A stretch of DNA of 64,000 nucleotides, taken from positions 17,427,001 through 17,491,000 of the forward strand of contig NC_087151.1 of the NCBI RefSeq assembly GCF_035594125.1. The letters are read 5' to 3'. Below are positions 34,810 to 43,704 of this stretch, one piece after another. A model generated the notes under the pieces. That model was not told the origin of the DNA, did not search any database, and saw nothing but the letters and a program-made list of their open reading frames with translations. A program made the translations under genes and the position numbers. Each line of letters begins with the position of its first letter. Position 1 is the first letter of the stretch. The stretch is from Scylla paramamosain. Taxonomy: Eukaryota; Arthropoda; Malacostraca; Decapoda; Portunidae.

Positions 34810-35690
34810 AAAATATATACTGATGGCTCCCACTTTCCTTCACCTCCTACCACAGCAGCAGCCATATATGATCCCAGCACTGCCATTTGCAAAACATGGA
34901 GGCTCCCCCCAGATATAGATGTAGTGATGGCTGAGCTCTATGCCCTCCACCAAACCTTGATCTTCCTGCACAGTGCCCATCAGGAAAGCCAAGCTGTCAT
35001 CTACTGACTCTTAATCCTCCCTACATCATCTCTCTCATCATTTGCTCTCTTCAACAGCTCTGGTTCATGTCATGCAGAGGACTCTCCTCCACCTCACTAC
35101 AGGGGGACGGGACATCCTTTTCCAATGGGTGCCTTCTCACTCTGGCATTAGGTGGAATGACATAGCTAACATTGCCACCAAGATGTCCCTGTCAGATGTA
35201 GGTAAAATCACACAGCTTCCCCTCCCTCTCTCCACTGCAAGACACCTCATCTCTCAAGTTAGCCAGTCCTCCTGGGACAACACACTCATTGACATCCTCC
35301 ATGTCTTGTCTATGTGTCAGTACTACAGAGACTCCTCCCTTCAGCCATGGGTGAGGAAACAGTCCCATGTGCTGGATGTAGCTCTCACTCATCTCTGCCT
35401 AGGACATACCACACTCACTGTTCACCTGCATCACCTGCATCAGGCATTGCCTGCATCTGCAGTCTCAGTGTCCCTGGTGCAAGAACACACAGGAAGTGAT
35501 AGAACACTTCCTGCTACAGTGCTCCCACTTCCACTCACACCATGCCTTGCTGCACAGCCTAGCCCTGGGGGTTGCTAGCTTTAACTTGCCCACCCTGATG
35601 GCAACAGCAGGCATACACCCTTCACAACAGTCAGCTGTGATCTGCCTCACATGTGCCTTCCTTAAAAAGTCAGGTCAGCTGTCACACCTG
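34810..35690 (+). pseudogene. LINE-D RNase H and C-terminal zinc knuckle
   Basis: YTDGSHFPSPPTTAAAIYDP at 34818-34877 is the first RNase H motif (TDGS). AELYALHQTLIFL near 34930-34970 is the second (catalytic Glu). FQWVPSHSGIRWNDIAN near 35120-35170 is the H-x-G-I--ND-AD motif. Then LCLGHTTLTVHLHHLHQ and CPWCKNTQEVIEHFLLQC (35470-35530) follow, the latter a CX2CX8HX4C knuckle usual at the end of RNase H-bearing LINE ORF2 proteins. The open frame 35042-35578 is the longest intact piece. Confidence 0.78.
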
Positions 35691-35805
35691 TGATAGTATC
35701 TTAGGATATTACTAGGACTCAGATCCTGATCTCACAGCCCTGAACAAAGAAGTATAGACTCGAGTATAAATCAGCTAAGGGTTCTCATGACCATAAGCAT
35801 AAACA

Positions 35806-35960
35806 CAATGAGGGTTCTTCAATCATCAGATGTTTTGGAAGCCAGAGTGACCAAAATAAAGACTAGTTTATCATGCATGGATGTTTTTCCCCAATCTCTG
35901 GCTTTTTTCTGGTTTTAAGCTATTGGGAAGTTGTTGGTTACCAGTCTTCTGATGCTAGAA
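35806..35960 (+). repeat. 155-bp dispersed repeat, copy 2
   Basis: ACACAATGAGGGTTCTTCAA to GGGAAGTTGTTGGTTACCA. Matches copy 1 (34574-34729) over its whole length with scattered substitutions and small indels. Confidence 0.75.
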
Positions 35961-37646
35961 CAGCTGCTGGGGTTTAACAGGCTGATGCATCAGTGACTGC
36001 TTTGAAACCTACGGTGCCCAGGTGTTCTTCCTCATTATTACTGGTGTATTCTGTTCCAAGGCAGCAGACTGGTGTAGTAATTGTTTCTAGTTGAGAGAAT
36101 AAAGTCATCCCTGCAGTGAATATTCAGACTCTTTGTTTCCAATAGGCAGTGGTTATGTTCAGGGATCCAGTGTCTGCCAGTCAGTCAACCAAGCTCATGT
36201 GTCCAGTGAGCAGCTATCAGGGAAGAGTTGTTGTCTGCCACTCAGTTCTTGCACCTGACAGCCAAGTCCCTGTCTCAGTGAGCAGTTTTTATCATGGAGT
36301 TGGTATCATCAGCCAGTTGGTTCTCATAGCTGTTTGTTAATTCCCTGTTTTAGATGGGGTGGTGTTGGTGTTTACTGCCATTTGGCTCCCATGCCTGGTG
36401 ACCAATTCCCTCCTCCTCACTATCAGGGGACCAAGGAAGAGGAAGAGGATGATGTTTCTCCTTTTAAGGGAGATGTCTCTCCCTTTATTAGTGTCATGGG
36501 CAGGATGAGGGAATTTCTTAATATCCCTTTACTTGAGGCACCTTGGCTCTGCAGAATCTGATGGATCCCAAGCCTTGCTTAACTTCCATCAGATTCACCA
36601 GTGACTGGTACTGCTGGGTCAAATAACTTCATCAGACTGAGGAAGGTACCTTGGAACCTCCTCCCACTTAATGATGAGTTGTCTTTTTCAGATCCTTGGG
36701 GAACTAGTCTGTTTCTTTACCCTACCATCTATTGGCCCAAAATTAAAAGTTATGTAGGTCCATGATGGACATGGCTTCCTGGATGGACCAGGTGTTGGCC
36801 ACTGGCAGATGCTTCCCAGGGAGGTGATAAGCAGGTATTTGAATCTTTCTCTGGTTTAGCTAAGGCTTGCTGAGGAATTTTACTGCCAGTTTTTGATGCT
36901 GAAGAGGTAGACAGTGGTGGATGCCTTAACCAGCCCTTTTGGGGACAGAGAGGTGTCAGTTGATGTCCTCATCTGTGATTAATATGTTGTTTGACCCAGC
37001 AGTACTGGCTGCAGTGGAGAATTGGGAGCAGACTACATCCCAGCAGCAGTTCCTGTCTCCTATGATGCAGAGTCTGGCCTCTTCCCTGAGAGGTGGGTCC
37101 CATCCTCAAAGAGGATAAGGGCCCTTCTAAGAGAGGTGTAGTTTCTTCAGCACCTCCAGTTGCTCTTTCTATTGCTCCTTTCTCCTCCAGACAATCAACC
37201 CTGGCAATGGGGTCATTTCAGGCAAGGGGTCCCATCATCAGGTACCATGAGGCCAGGGAGAATCTCTTTGGAGAGGTCACTCTTTGTTCATTACTAGTGG
37301 AGGCCTGCCTCCAAAGATGCTGGAGGGAGTCAGAGGAGTTGGGAGAGGAAGAATGTGTGGTGAAGTCTGCTTCATGGTTATATTATTACCTTTCTGCATC
37401 CTCCTTTATTGGGAAATCTAATAGCTTTTCTTACTTAGGCAGAAGGGATAGAGAATTAATTATGTGCCTCTGGGTCTCAAGATGAAGGACTTATTGAGGA
37501 ATAGAGCCATAGAGCTAGTTCTCGAAAAATTCAGCAGGTAGAGACTGGTGTTCAACACATCTTCATCAAAACAATTTCTATCCAAAATCTCTTCTATTTG
37601 GAGATTGTGGCATTGGTCTTGTTTGATGGTCAAGGAAGAATTGAAT

Positions 37647-37752
37647 GATATCATTAGACTTAAATGATACCTATTTTTATATTCCTATTCATCCTCAGGA
37701 TATCATTAGACTTAAATGATATCTACTTTTATATTCCTATTCATTCTCAGTC
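37647..37752 (+). repeat. Tandem duplication of ~52 bp in the DIRS-like RT
   Basis: The segment GATATCATTAGACTTAAATG through TTCCTATTCATCCTCAG occurs twice in succession, differing at three or four positions. It covers the D-L-N-D-x-YF-IPIH codons, so this motif appears twice. Confidence 0.85.
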
Positions 37753-37759
37753 TCAACTA

Positions 37760-39083
37760 CAGGGTGGGGCAAATCAAATGCCCGAGTTTTGAAAGGCACG
37801 TGCAACAGCTGTGGTGGTGTTGGGAAGATGTGTGTGGTCTCGTTGTGACCGCCAAACCCCACCATTTTCAGTATCAGCCATGCCTTGGTCAGGTGAACAT
37901 CGCGGCTTTGCAGTGCGCACGTATTTAAAAAATGGCCGTTCTGTCATCGCCACCCAGCGTGCCTTCCGCCTGCACTTCAACATTCCACGTCATGGTCCCA
38001 TCCCTGATGGCAAGGCAATCAGGCATTGGATTGAAGCACTGGAAGATAATGGTTCCACAAGAAGACCTAGGGGTAGTGGAAGACCAAAAACAGTAAGAAC
38101 ACCGGAAAATAAGGCCTTAGTTAAAGCAGCTGTCGAACAATCACCAAGACGCTCTGCCCGGAAGCATTCACTTGCATTGGCCATGTCTAACTGATCTTTA
38201 AGGCGGATATTGTATTACGATTTATCGTTCCATCCATACAAAATAATGATTGTTCAAGAATTGAAGCCTACTGACTTTGAAAATCGCAGGAATTGCTGCC
38301 AGGAAATGTTGAACCGTATCCCTGAACCATCAACTTTTTTCAGCAGTGACGAGGCCCACTTCCACCTTTCTGGAAGTGTGAATAAACAAAATTGTCATTA
38401 TTGGGCTGAAAAAAACCCAAGAGAACTTCACCAGAGACTGCTCCATTCCCCTAAAGTTACTGTTTGGTGTGCAGTTTCCAAATTTGGGGTAATTGGACCT
38501 TATTTCTTTGAAGAGGATGGAAGATCTGTCACTGTCAACTCTCAACGTTATCTTGCGATGTTGGAAGACTTTTTTGAACCAAAATTGGAAGAATTAAGTG
38601 AGGAAACAAATCTGGGAGACATCTGGTTCCAACAAGATGGAGCAACAGCCCTCACTGCTCAAGTTGCAATGGTCAAATTGCGACAGATGTTCCCAGCACG
38701 CTTAGTCTCTCGAAGGGGTGATGTTGAGTGGTCTCCACGCTCACCTGATTTGAGCATTTGCGACTTTTTCCTGTGGGGATATCTCAAGGAGAAAGTGTTC
38801 AGAGGTCGGCCACACAATTTGGAAGAATTAAAGATGCGAATTTGGGAGGAAATCGCTGTAATACTCCTTGAGATGTGCCAAAGAGCAGCTGAAAACTTCA
38901 GACATCGCCTTCAACAGTGCATCGCTACAGAAGGCCACCATCTTCCTGATGCCATCTTTAAAAAGTGATCACACAAACAGCATTGTATACTGATTTGAAT
39001 AAAACAACAAATTATTCTGTAATTATTGTTTTATTTTTCCTAATAGCCTATCAAAACTCGGGCATTTGATTTGCCCCACCCTG
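37760..39083 (+). mobile_element. Mariner-like DNA transposon (DD41D), complete, 1324 bp
   Basis: Terminal inverted repeats at 37760-37792 and 39051-39083 are 33 bp and identical (both begin CAGGGTGGGGCAAATCAAAT). TA flanks both sides (37758-37759 and 39084-39085), the Tc1/mariner target duplication. One transposase gene runs between them. Identical repeats and only one nonsense codon indicate that it is young, younger than the DIRS-like element it interrupts. Confidence 0.95.
37880..38968 (+). pseudogene. Mariner transposase, DD41D type, one nonsense codon
   Basis: Transposase that would cut and paste the element through its terminal repeats. I take ATG at 37880 (MPWSGEHRGFAVRTYLKNGR), since the residues before it do not look like the family. 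N-terminal helix-turn-helix region to about residue 100, including GSGRPKTVRTPEN. The catalytic domain has SDEAHFHLSG (first Asp), WFQQDGATALTA (second Asp) and SPDLSICDFFLWGYLKEKVF (third Asp). I count 41 residues between the second and third Asp. DD41D is known from rosa-type mariners. The frame is uninterrupted except for TGA at 38192-38194 after ALAMSN; the same frame continues SLRRILYYDL. Total 362 codons, the usual length. The nonsense codon probably makes it inactive, although it could still be mobilised by a transposase supplied from elsewhere. Confidence 0.92.
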
Positions 39084-39086
39084 TAC

Positions 39087-40035
39087 CTGCAATTCATATG
39101 GGAAAGCAGGCTATTTTTGATTTCAGGATCTTTGCCTTGCCCCTGCTCTGCAGATCTTCACCAGGATGATGGCACCAGTATTTGCTTAAGCACACACCTT
39201 GCATCAATATCTAGATGATTTGCTGTTGGGTACAACTCAACAGGGTTGCCTTGGAGCTGCCAGACCTTTCATTCATCTCTGTTCCCAGTTGGAATTCAGA
39301 TCAATCTATACAAGTCTGACTTGGGTCCCAGTCAGACAAAACAGTACTTGGGGATGGTTCTGGATTTAGTGAGAGCTCTGGTTTCTTCATCTACAGAATG
39401 AGTCTGTTGTTTTCAATTATTGGCAAGACAGTTTCTGTCTCAGACAGTCCCTCTGGTCACCTTATGGTGGTCTCTTCTGGGTATTTGGCTTCACTGGAGA
39501 GGTTGGTGCCAGATGGACATTAAAGGGTTCAGTCCCTTCAGTGCTACCTCAAGGATCACTGGAAGGCAGCCTCAGATGCAGATTGGTGTCAGGTCCCACC
39601 ATCCCATCAGTGTCTGAAGGATCTTGGGTGGTGGTTAGATCCAGTGAATCCTGTGGCAGATGCCACTTTCATAGTGGCACCTCTGTAGCAGACCTCTCAG
39701 ATGCTTCACCTCACAAGTGAAACATCATGTCAGGGATCCACTGGCCTCCAGAATGTGGAGTCCTGTGGAGAGAAAATTCCATATCAATCAGCTGGAACTC
39801 TTGGCTGCTTTCCAGGCCTTCTGATCTTTTCAACAAGAGCTATCAAATTCAGTGGTTGCTCTAATGTCAGATAACTTGACAATGGTGGCTTTATTTAAGA
39901 AATTCAGGTGGGATTTATACCAAATCCATCTCAGTCTTCATGAAGGAGATTCTACAGTGGCACAAGAAAACTCTCTCTCACATAGTGCAGTGGCAGACAT
40001 CCTCTGTCACAAATGTGTGGATTCAGAATGAACAC
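39087..40035 (+). pseudogene. DIRS-like RT C-terminal part and RNase H
   Basis: The segment after the mariner begins YLQFIWESRLF in phase with the part before it, then QYLDDLLLG-type text (39205-39240, read with a stop), INLYKSDLGPSQTKQYLGMV, LPLGWHRLRLQ-like remains, SPVERKFHINQLELLAAFQA near 39760-39825 and LMSDNLTMVALFKKF near 39865-39905 (RNase H with D-N-T-V motif). It ends SLSHSAVADILCHKC near 40000-40025, corresponding to the A-D-LSR end of DIRS RNase H. Many stops and shifts. Confidence 0.62.
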
Positions 40036-40040
40036 TGCAT

Positions 40041-40556
40041 CCAGTAATCTGTAAATAAAAACTGCTTTTGCTTTCTTCATATGCATCTTCAAACCTACCT
40101 TCCAACTTTTCTATGTAATTTGTGGATTCACTTCAGAGTGTGGTGGTCTCCTTATCTGGATCTCTTGCAACAGCCATGAGCTATCACCTGCCATTGTGTG
40201 TGTCTTCTCTGTCAGGTCCAGCTGTGCAAAGAGAAGACACGTTCTCCTTCCAATGGAAATGCTCAGACCTGTACACCTCTCACCCCTTTGCTCTTCTTCG
40301 ATTAGTGCTGGTTCAAGTCTGAGAAACACATTGTGTTCATATGAATCTCATTATTCTAAAGGGGCCCCTAGGGGATTGGTACCTTCTGTTACTGTGGACT
40401 TCTGCTGAGTTCTGCCTCAGTGGAGTCCCTCCTGTATTAATCACATCTTCATTGGTTTCACCAGTCTGCAAGTTTTCTTCATCTTCACACATGAAGACTC
40501 TCCAGTGTCTTCCAAGCAAGAGGGCTTTTGCACAAGGTTGCTAGAGTCAAAACTTA
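40041..40556. other. Unassigned, possible DIRS-like 3' remains
   Basis: About 500 bp with short open frames in two phases but no motif that I can assign. A tyrosine recombinase would be expected here in a DIRS element. I could not recognise its His-x-x-Arg or Tyr motifs. Confidence 0.35.
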
Positions 40557-40895
40557 ACCACTGTGACATATCATCTTCCTCTTCTTCCATTTATTAGTTG
40601 TGAGTTTAGGCCTTCCACCAAGCCTTCTGTCTTTTCCACACTCTCCACCCTGATACCCTTTTTAACAAGCATCATCACTCCACCTCCTCCTTTTCCACAT
40701 CTGTTTCGTATCCACATATTGTACTTTCCCCCCTTCTAAATTTGGTGTCTCTGAATCTCTTAGTTTAGTTTCTACCATTGCCATGATGTCTGGTTCATTT
40801 GCTTTATAAATTCATTCACTTCATCCATCACTGAAACTAAACCATCCACATTAGTGTATGCCACTGTCTCTCTCTCCCTCTCTTACAGCTGTGCC
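40557..40895 (-). mobile_element. LINE-B endonuclease fragment, antisense
   Basis: Matches the endonuclease N-terminal region of LINE-B copies 1 and 6: the minus-strand counterparts of MAYTNVDG, IMAMVETKLRDSETPN and GGGVMMLVKKGI are readable around 40865-40660. Both ends are truncated. Followed by CTGTGCC then (TG)n. Confidence 0.75.

Positions 40896-40922
<27 letters not shown>
40896..40922. repeat. (TG)n, 3' tail of LINE-A2
   Basis: About 13 TG units joined to GTAAGAGGGCCACTGGCCAA, the reverse complement of the LINE-A2 3' end. Confidence 0.85.
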
Positions 40923-40927
<5 letters not shown>

Positions 40928-41140
40928 GGCCACTGGCCAAGGGCAACAAAAATTTTTAATAGAAAGGCCCACTTAATGCCACTTCCCATAGAGATGTCAG
41001 ATAGAATAATAAAAAAAAACAGGATAAGTGTCTTGAAACCTCCCTCTTGAAAGAATTTAAGTCATAGGAAGGAGGAAATACAGTTGTAGGCAAGGAGTTC
41101 TAGACTATCAGAGAAAGGGATGAGAGAAAGAAAAAAGTCT

Positions 41141-41409
41141 TGTAGTGACTGGCCAGCCAGCTAGCCACTCCTCGCTAATCCTCTTGGATTCCCTACATGC
41201 TAAGCTTCCCAGGTGTGGGATTGGCCAGACAAAGTCTGGTCAGGTCAAGCACCTGGGAGCTGGGGAACCCACGAGGCAGCAGTTAGTCTCGCCTCAACCC
41301 TCGCACCAGCCACCCGCAGCCACTCGCCCAGGCATTGTTGTACAACAATAATAAACCCAAGACTGTGGTCTGTGTTTGCCTCCGTGTCCTTGGCATGGAG
41401 AATACTAAA
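41141..41409 (+). repeat. Left LTR
   Basis: TGTAGTGACTGGCCAGCCAG to AATACTAAA. It contains AATAAA within CAACAATAATAAACCC (41345-41358), a polyadenylation signal, followed about 10 bp later by a GT-rich stretch. It differs from the right LTR at roughly one site in ten, and its last bases have lost the CA end. Confidence 0.85.
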
Positions 41410-41410
41410 G

Positions 41411-41430
41411 TTGGTGATCCCTGGAGTGAC
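41411..41430 (+). promoter_or_regulatory. Primer-binding-site candidate
   Basis: TTGGTGATCCCTGGAGTGAC starts two bases after the left LTR and contains TGG, complementary to a tRNA 3' CCA end. The tRNA used was not identified. Confidence 0.5.
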
Positions 41431-41717
41431 GCTGTGGCAGGCAATGGTGACCACAAGCAACATGCGGGACGTTCCCACCTTCATGCCTGACATGGCTTTA
41501 TGTTTTCCTCACCTCGAAGCGGTTTGGGATGGTGTGGTGATACGTGCTCTGGGGACAGTAGCCTCCCACACAGCATGGTCACATTCACACGCCCCCTTCC
41601 CATGGACTACGCAGCACTAGCGGTGGCACAAGAAGGCGACCAGGCTTCAGTGTCGCATCCCGGACTCCCTCTCACAGCTGTGGTGTGATGTGACCTGTCC
41701 CACCCCAACATTGCCCG

Positions 41718-42211
41718 CTGGTGCACCACCTCCTGTCCTGCCCCAACACCGCCCACTGGTGCACTGCCTCTTGTCCCAGTCCGCTGCCACCCACTGGTGT
41801 ACCACCTCCTGCCCCGGCCCACCTCCGCCTGCTGGTGCACCACCTCTTGTCCCAGCTCACCGCCGCCTACTGGTGCACCACCTCCTGCCCCAGCCAGCCA
41901 CTGCCTTCTGGTGCACTGCCTCCTGTTCCAGCCCGCCACCATCCACTGGTGTGCCACCTCCCATCCCACCCTGACACCGCCCACTCATGCATCATCTCCC
42001 ATCCCACCCCAGCGCCGCCCACTGGTGCACCACCTCCTGCCCCAGCCTGCCACCACCTGCTGGTGCACCACCTCCCGTCCCGTCCCAACACCGCCCACTG
42101 GTGCATCACCTCCCATCCCGCCCCAACTCCACCCGCTGGTGCACCACCTCCTGTCCTGCCCCAACACCACCCGCTGGTGCGCCACCTGTCCTACCCACCT
42201 GCCGCCTGTCC
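41718..42211 (+). repeat. 13-unit, 38-bp minisatellite inside the LTR element
   Basis: The landmark CTGGTG (or a close variant such as CTCATG) starts at 41718, 41756, 41794, 41832, 41870, 41908, 41946, 41984, 42022, 42060, 42098, 42136 and 42174: thirteen units of exactly 38 bp without a single indel. Typical unit text: CTGGTGCACCACCTCCTGCC then CCAGCCTGCCACCACCTG. Since 38 is not a multiple of three, the peptide changes frame every unit and repeats every 38 residues. All three forward frames lack stops over most of the array. Confidence 0.93.
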
Positions 42212-42236
42212 CTGCAGCACGCCTGACTCGCCCCCA

Positions 42237-42572
42237 CCCTTGCCACCTTGCTCAGCCTCCGTGGGTCACCTCTCCCTCCTCACCCATCTCCGCCTGGGCC
42301 CACTGCCAGCCTTTCGCTTTCCCTGGGCATTCGTGGTGGTAGACATGGACCAACCAATCCTCAGCATAGATTTTCTCATGGCTCACAACCTCCTCGTGGA
42401 CCCCCGCCATTGGTGCCTTCGTCACCAGTCATTGGACTCCTGCATCCATGCCAAGCCCTGTGCCCAGCCACTCCCTTACATGGGAGACAACACCAAACCC
42501 CCCCCTTCGCTGCCCCTTCTGCCCCCACTACTCCCTGTCACTTCACTGCCTCTCCAGCTACTGCCTTCGTAG
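42237..42572 (+). pseudogene. Retropepsin C-terminal remnant
   Basis: In one frame the translation gives FRFPWAFVVVDMDQPILSID, then FLMAHNLLVDPRHWCL at about 42318-42400. This corresponds to the F-VADV--PILGADFL---GLLVD end of Ty3/gypsy aspartic proteases. The N-terminal D-T/S-G active-site half is not present: the minisatellite occupies the preceding sequence. The frame continues Pro-rich to a stop at 42570-42572. Confidence 0.65.
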
Positions 42573-42595
42573 TACCCCTTTGTTTCTCATTTCAT

Positions 42596-42606
42596 GGGGG
42601 GGGGGG
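42596..42606 (+). promoter_or_regulatory. Polypurine tract
   Basis: A run of 11 G just before TAA and the start of the right LTR, in the position of the plus-strand primer of LTR retrotransposons. Confidence 0.6.
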
Positions 42607-42609
42607 TAA

Positions 42610-42874
42610 TGTAGTGACTGGCCAGCTGCCTAGCCACTCCACACTAATCCTTGTGGATTCCCAATGTGCTAAGCTTCCCAGGTGTGGGACCAGCCAGACA
42701 AGGTCTGGTCAGGTCAAGCACCTGGGAGCTGGGGAACCCACAAGGCAGCAGTTAATCTCGCCTCAACCCTCACGCCGGCCACCTGTGGCCGCTCACCCGG
42801 GCATTATTGTACAACAATAATAAACCCAAGACTGTGGCCTGTGCCTCCGCGTCCTTGGCGTGGAGAATACCACA
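42610..42874 (+). repeat. Right LTR
   Basis: TGTAGTGACTGGCCAGCTGC to GAATACCACA, followed by the target duplication GTCT. Confidence 0.85.
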
Positions 42875-43612
42875 GTCTTTTACAGCCAGGCTGCAGGAGG
42901 AGGGGAGTTTGCAGTTAGCAAGATCAGAACACCAGTTACCATGAAAATAACAGTAGAAGGTATCAAGAGCTTAAACATTGCTATGATGAGAGAGAGGCTG
43001 AAGACAGTTAGAGGAGAGTTGATCAAATAAAAAGTTTTGATTTCACCCTCTCTAAAGTAATGTTGTGAGTGGAACTCCCTTCTCATATACGTGAAGCAAA
43101 CTCCACACATGGACAGATAAAGCCCCTGTACAGAGTTAGCAGCTGGGATGGGTGGGGGGGGGTTGAGAAAAACTGGCAGAGACGACATTGAACGCCAAAC
43201 TTCATAGAAGCTACTTTAGCTAGAGATGAGATGTGAAGTTTCCAGTTTAGATTATAAGTAAAGGACAGACCAAGGATGTTCAGTGTAGAAGAGGGGGCCA
43301 GTTGAGTGCCATTGAAGAAGAGGGAATAGAGATCTGGAAGGTTGTGTCAAGTTGATAGATGGAGGAATTGAGTTTTTGAGGCATTGAACAATACTAAGTT
43401 TTCTTTGCCCCAATCAAAAATTTTAGAGAGATCAGAAGTGAGGCATTCTGTGGCTTCCCTGCATGAGCTGTTTACCTCCTGAAGTATTGGACATCTACAA
43501 AAAGACATGGAAAATTGTACGGTGGTATCATCAGCGTAGGAGTGGACAGGACTGGAAGTTTGATTAAGAAGATCAATGATGAATAATAGGAAGAGAGTGG
43601 ATGCCAAAATCC

Positions 43613-43700
43613 CTAAAAGAGTGTGTGTTTTGTCCTCACACCTGGTATGATGCAGTACTGTAGCTGTGCAGTACTACCATCACATCTAAAACCACGTGTG
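43613..43700. repeat. Single unit of the ~70-bp minisatellite
   Basis: GTGTGTGTTTTGTCCTCACA, then CTGGTATGATGCAGTACTGT, then GCAGTACTACCATCACATCT, ending AAAACCACGTGTGTGTGAG. It occupies the junction between LINE-A2 and LINE-B, as at 8426-8498. Confidence 0.75.
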
Positions 43701-43704
43701 TGTG

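Larger units (their letters stand above)
30030..35749 (+). mobile_element. LINE-D, I-like LINE of 5.7 kb with 13-bp target duplication
   Basis: Flanked by identical AAGTATAGACTCG at 30017-30029 and 35750-35762, so both boundaries are set by the sequence itself. Order of domains in the sense direction: gag-like ORF1 (30268-31175), endonuclease (31800-32540), RT (32940-34130), RNase H (34810-35200) and a CX2CX8HX4C zinc knuckle (35470-35530). RNase H plus a terminal knuckle is the I-type layout. There is no poly-A tail. All frames contain many stops and indels. It also carries a 155-bp dispersed repeat (34574-34729) between RT and RNase H. Confidence 0.88.
35763..40040 (+). mobile_element. DIRS-like retroelement relic, split by a mariner
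   Basis: A gag-like acidic ORF piece (36334-36561), then a WG-SLFLYP-IYWPKIKSYVG segment (36700-36755), RT (37085-37757 and 39087-39640) and RNase H (39640-40035) follow in the sense direction. The RT finger motif D-L-N-D-x-YF-IPIH (37705-37745) and the block LHQDDGT, LGTTQQGCLGAARPFIHLCS, YKSDLGPSQTKQYLGMVLDL correspond to the DIRS order. Mariner 37760-39083 separates the IPIH motif from the following YLQFIWESRL. I did not recognise the tyrosine recombinase ORF or the terminal repeats, so both outer borders are approximate. Highly degraded. Confidence 0.65.
41141..42874 (+). mobile_element. Non-autonomous Ty3/gypsy-like LTR retrotransposon, 1.73 kb
   Basis: Two LTRs (269 and 265 bp) begin TG and end CA or AA, flanked by a 4-bp target duplication GTCT (41137-41140 and 42875-42878). 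A primer-binding-site-like TTGGTGATCCCTGGAGTG follows the left LTR and a G-run polypurine tract precedes the right LTR. The ~1.2-kb interior contains a short gag-like frame, a 38-bp minisatellite and the tail of a retropepsin, but no RT, RNase H or integrase. It must have depended on a fuller relative. It interrupts LINE-A2. Confidence 0.85.
40923..43612 (-). mobile_element. LINE-A2 antisense copy split by an LTR element
   Basis: 3' UTR and C-terminal coding sequence at 40923-41140. Then the LTR element (41141-42874). LINE-A2 resumes at 42879 with sequence continuous with that before the insertion. RT pieces at 43607-43347 include LLFIIDLLNQTSSPVHSYAD (catalytic YADD followed by TTVQF). About 250 bp present in other copies is deleted near 43600 (GAGAGTGGATG joins directly to CCAAAATCCCTAAAAGAG). 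The 5' truncation falls at the same LINE-A position as in the copy at 7229-8425. Confidence 0.8.

Noticed and set aside
30030..35749. Endogenous viral element or bacterial contamination
   Set aside because: The domain order (gag-like ORF, endonuclease, RT, RNase H, zinc knuckle) with target duplication is that of a LINE, and it is embedded in spliced host sequence.
40041..40556. Tyrosine recombinase of the DIRS-like element
   Set aside because: Expected by position, but I could not find the conserved His-x-x-Arg or Tyr motifs in any frame, so no call was made.
41718..42211. Secreted or structural Pro/Cys-rich host protein from long open frames in this array
   Set aside because: Frames are open on several phases and both strands owing to a GC-rich 38-bp repeat. 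It lies between two LTRs and continues into a retropepsin remnant.
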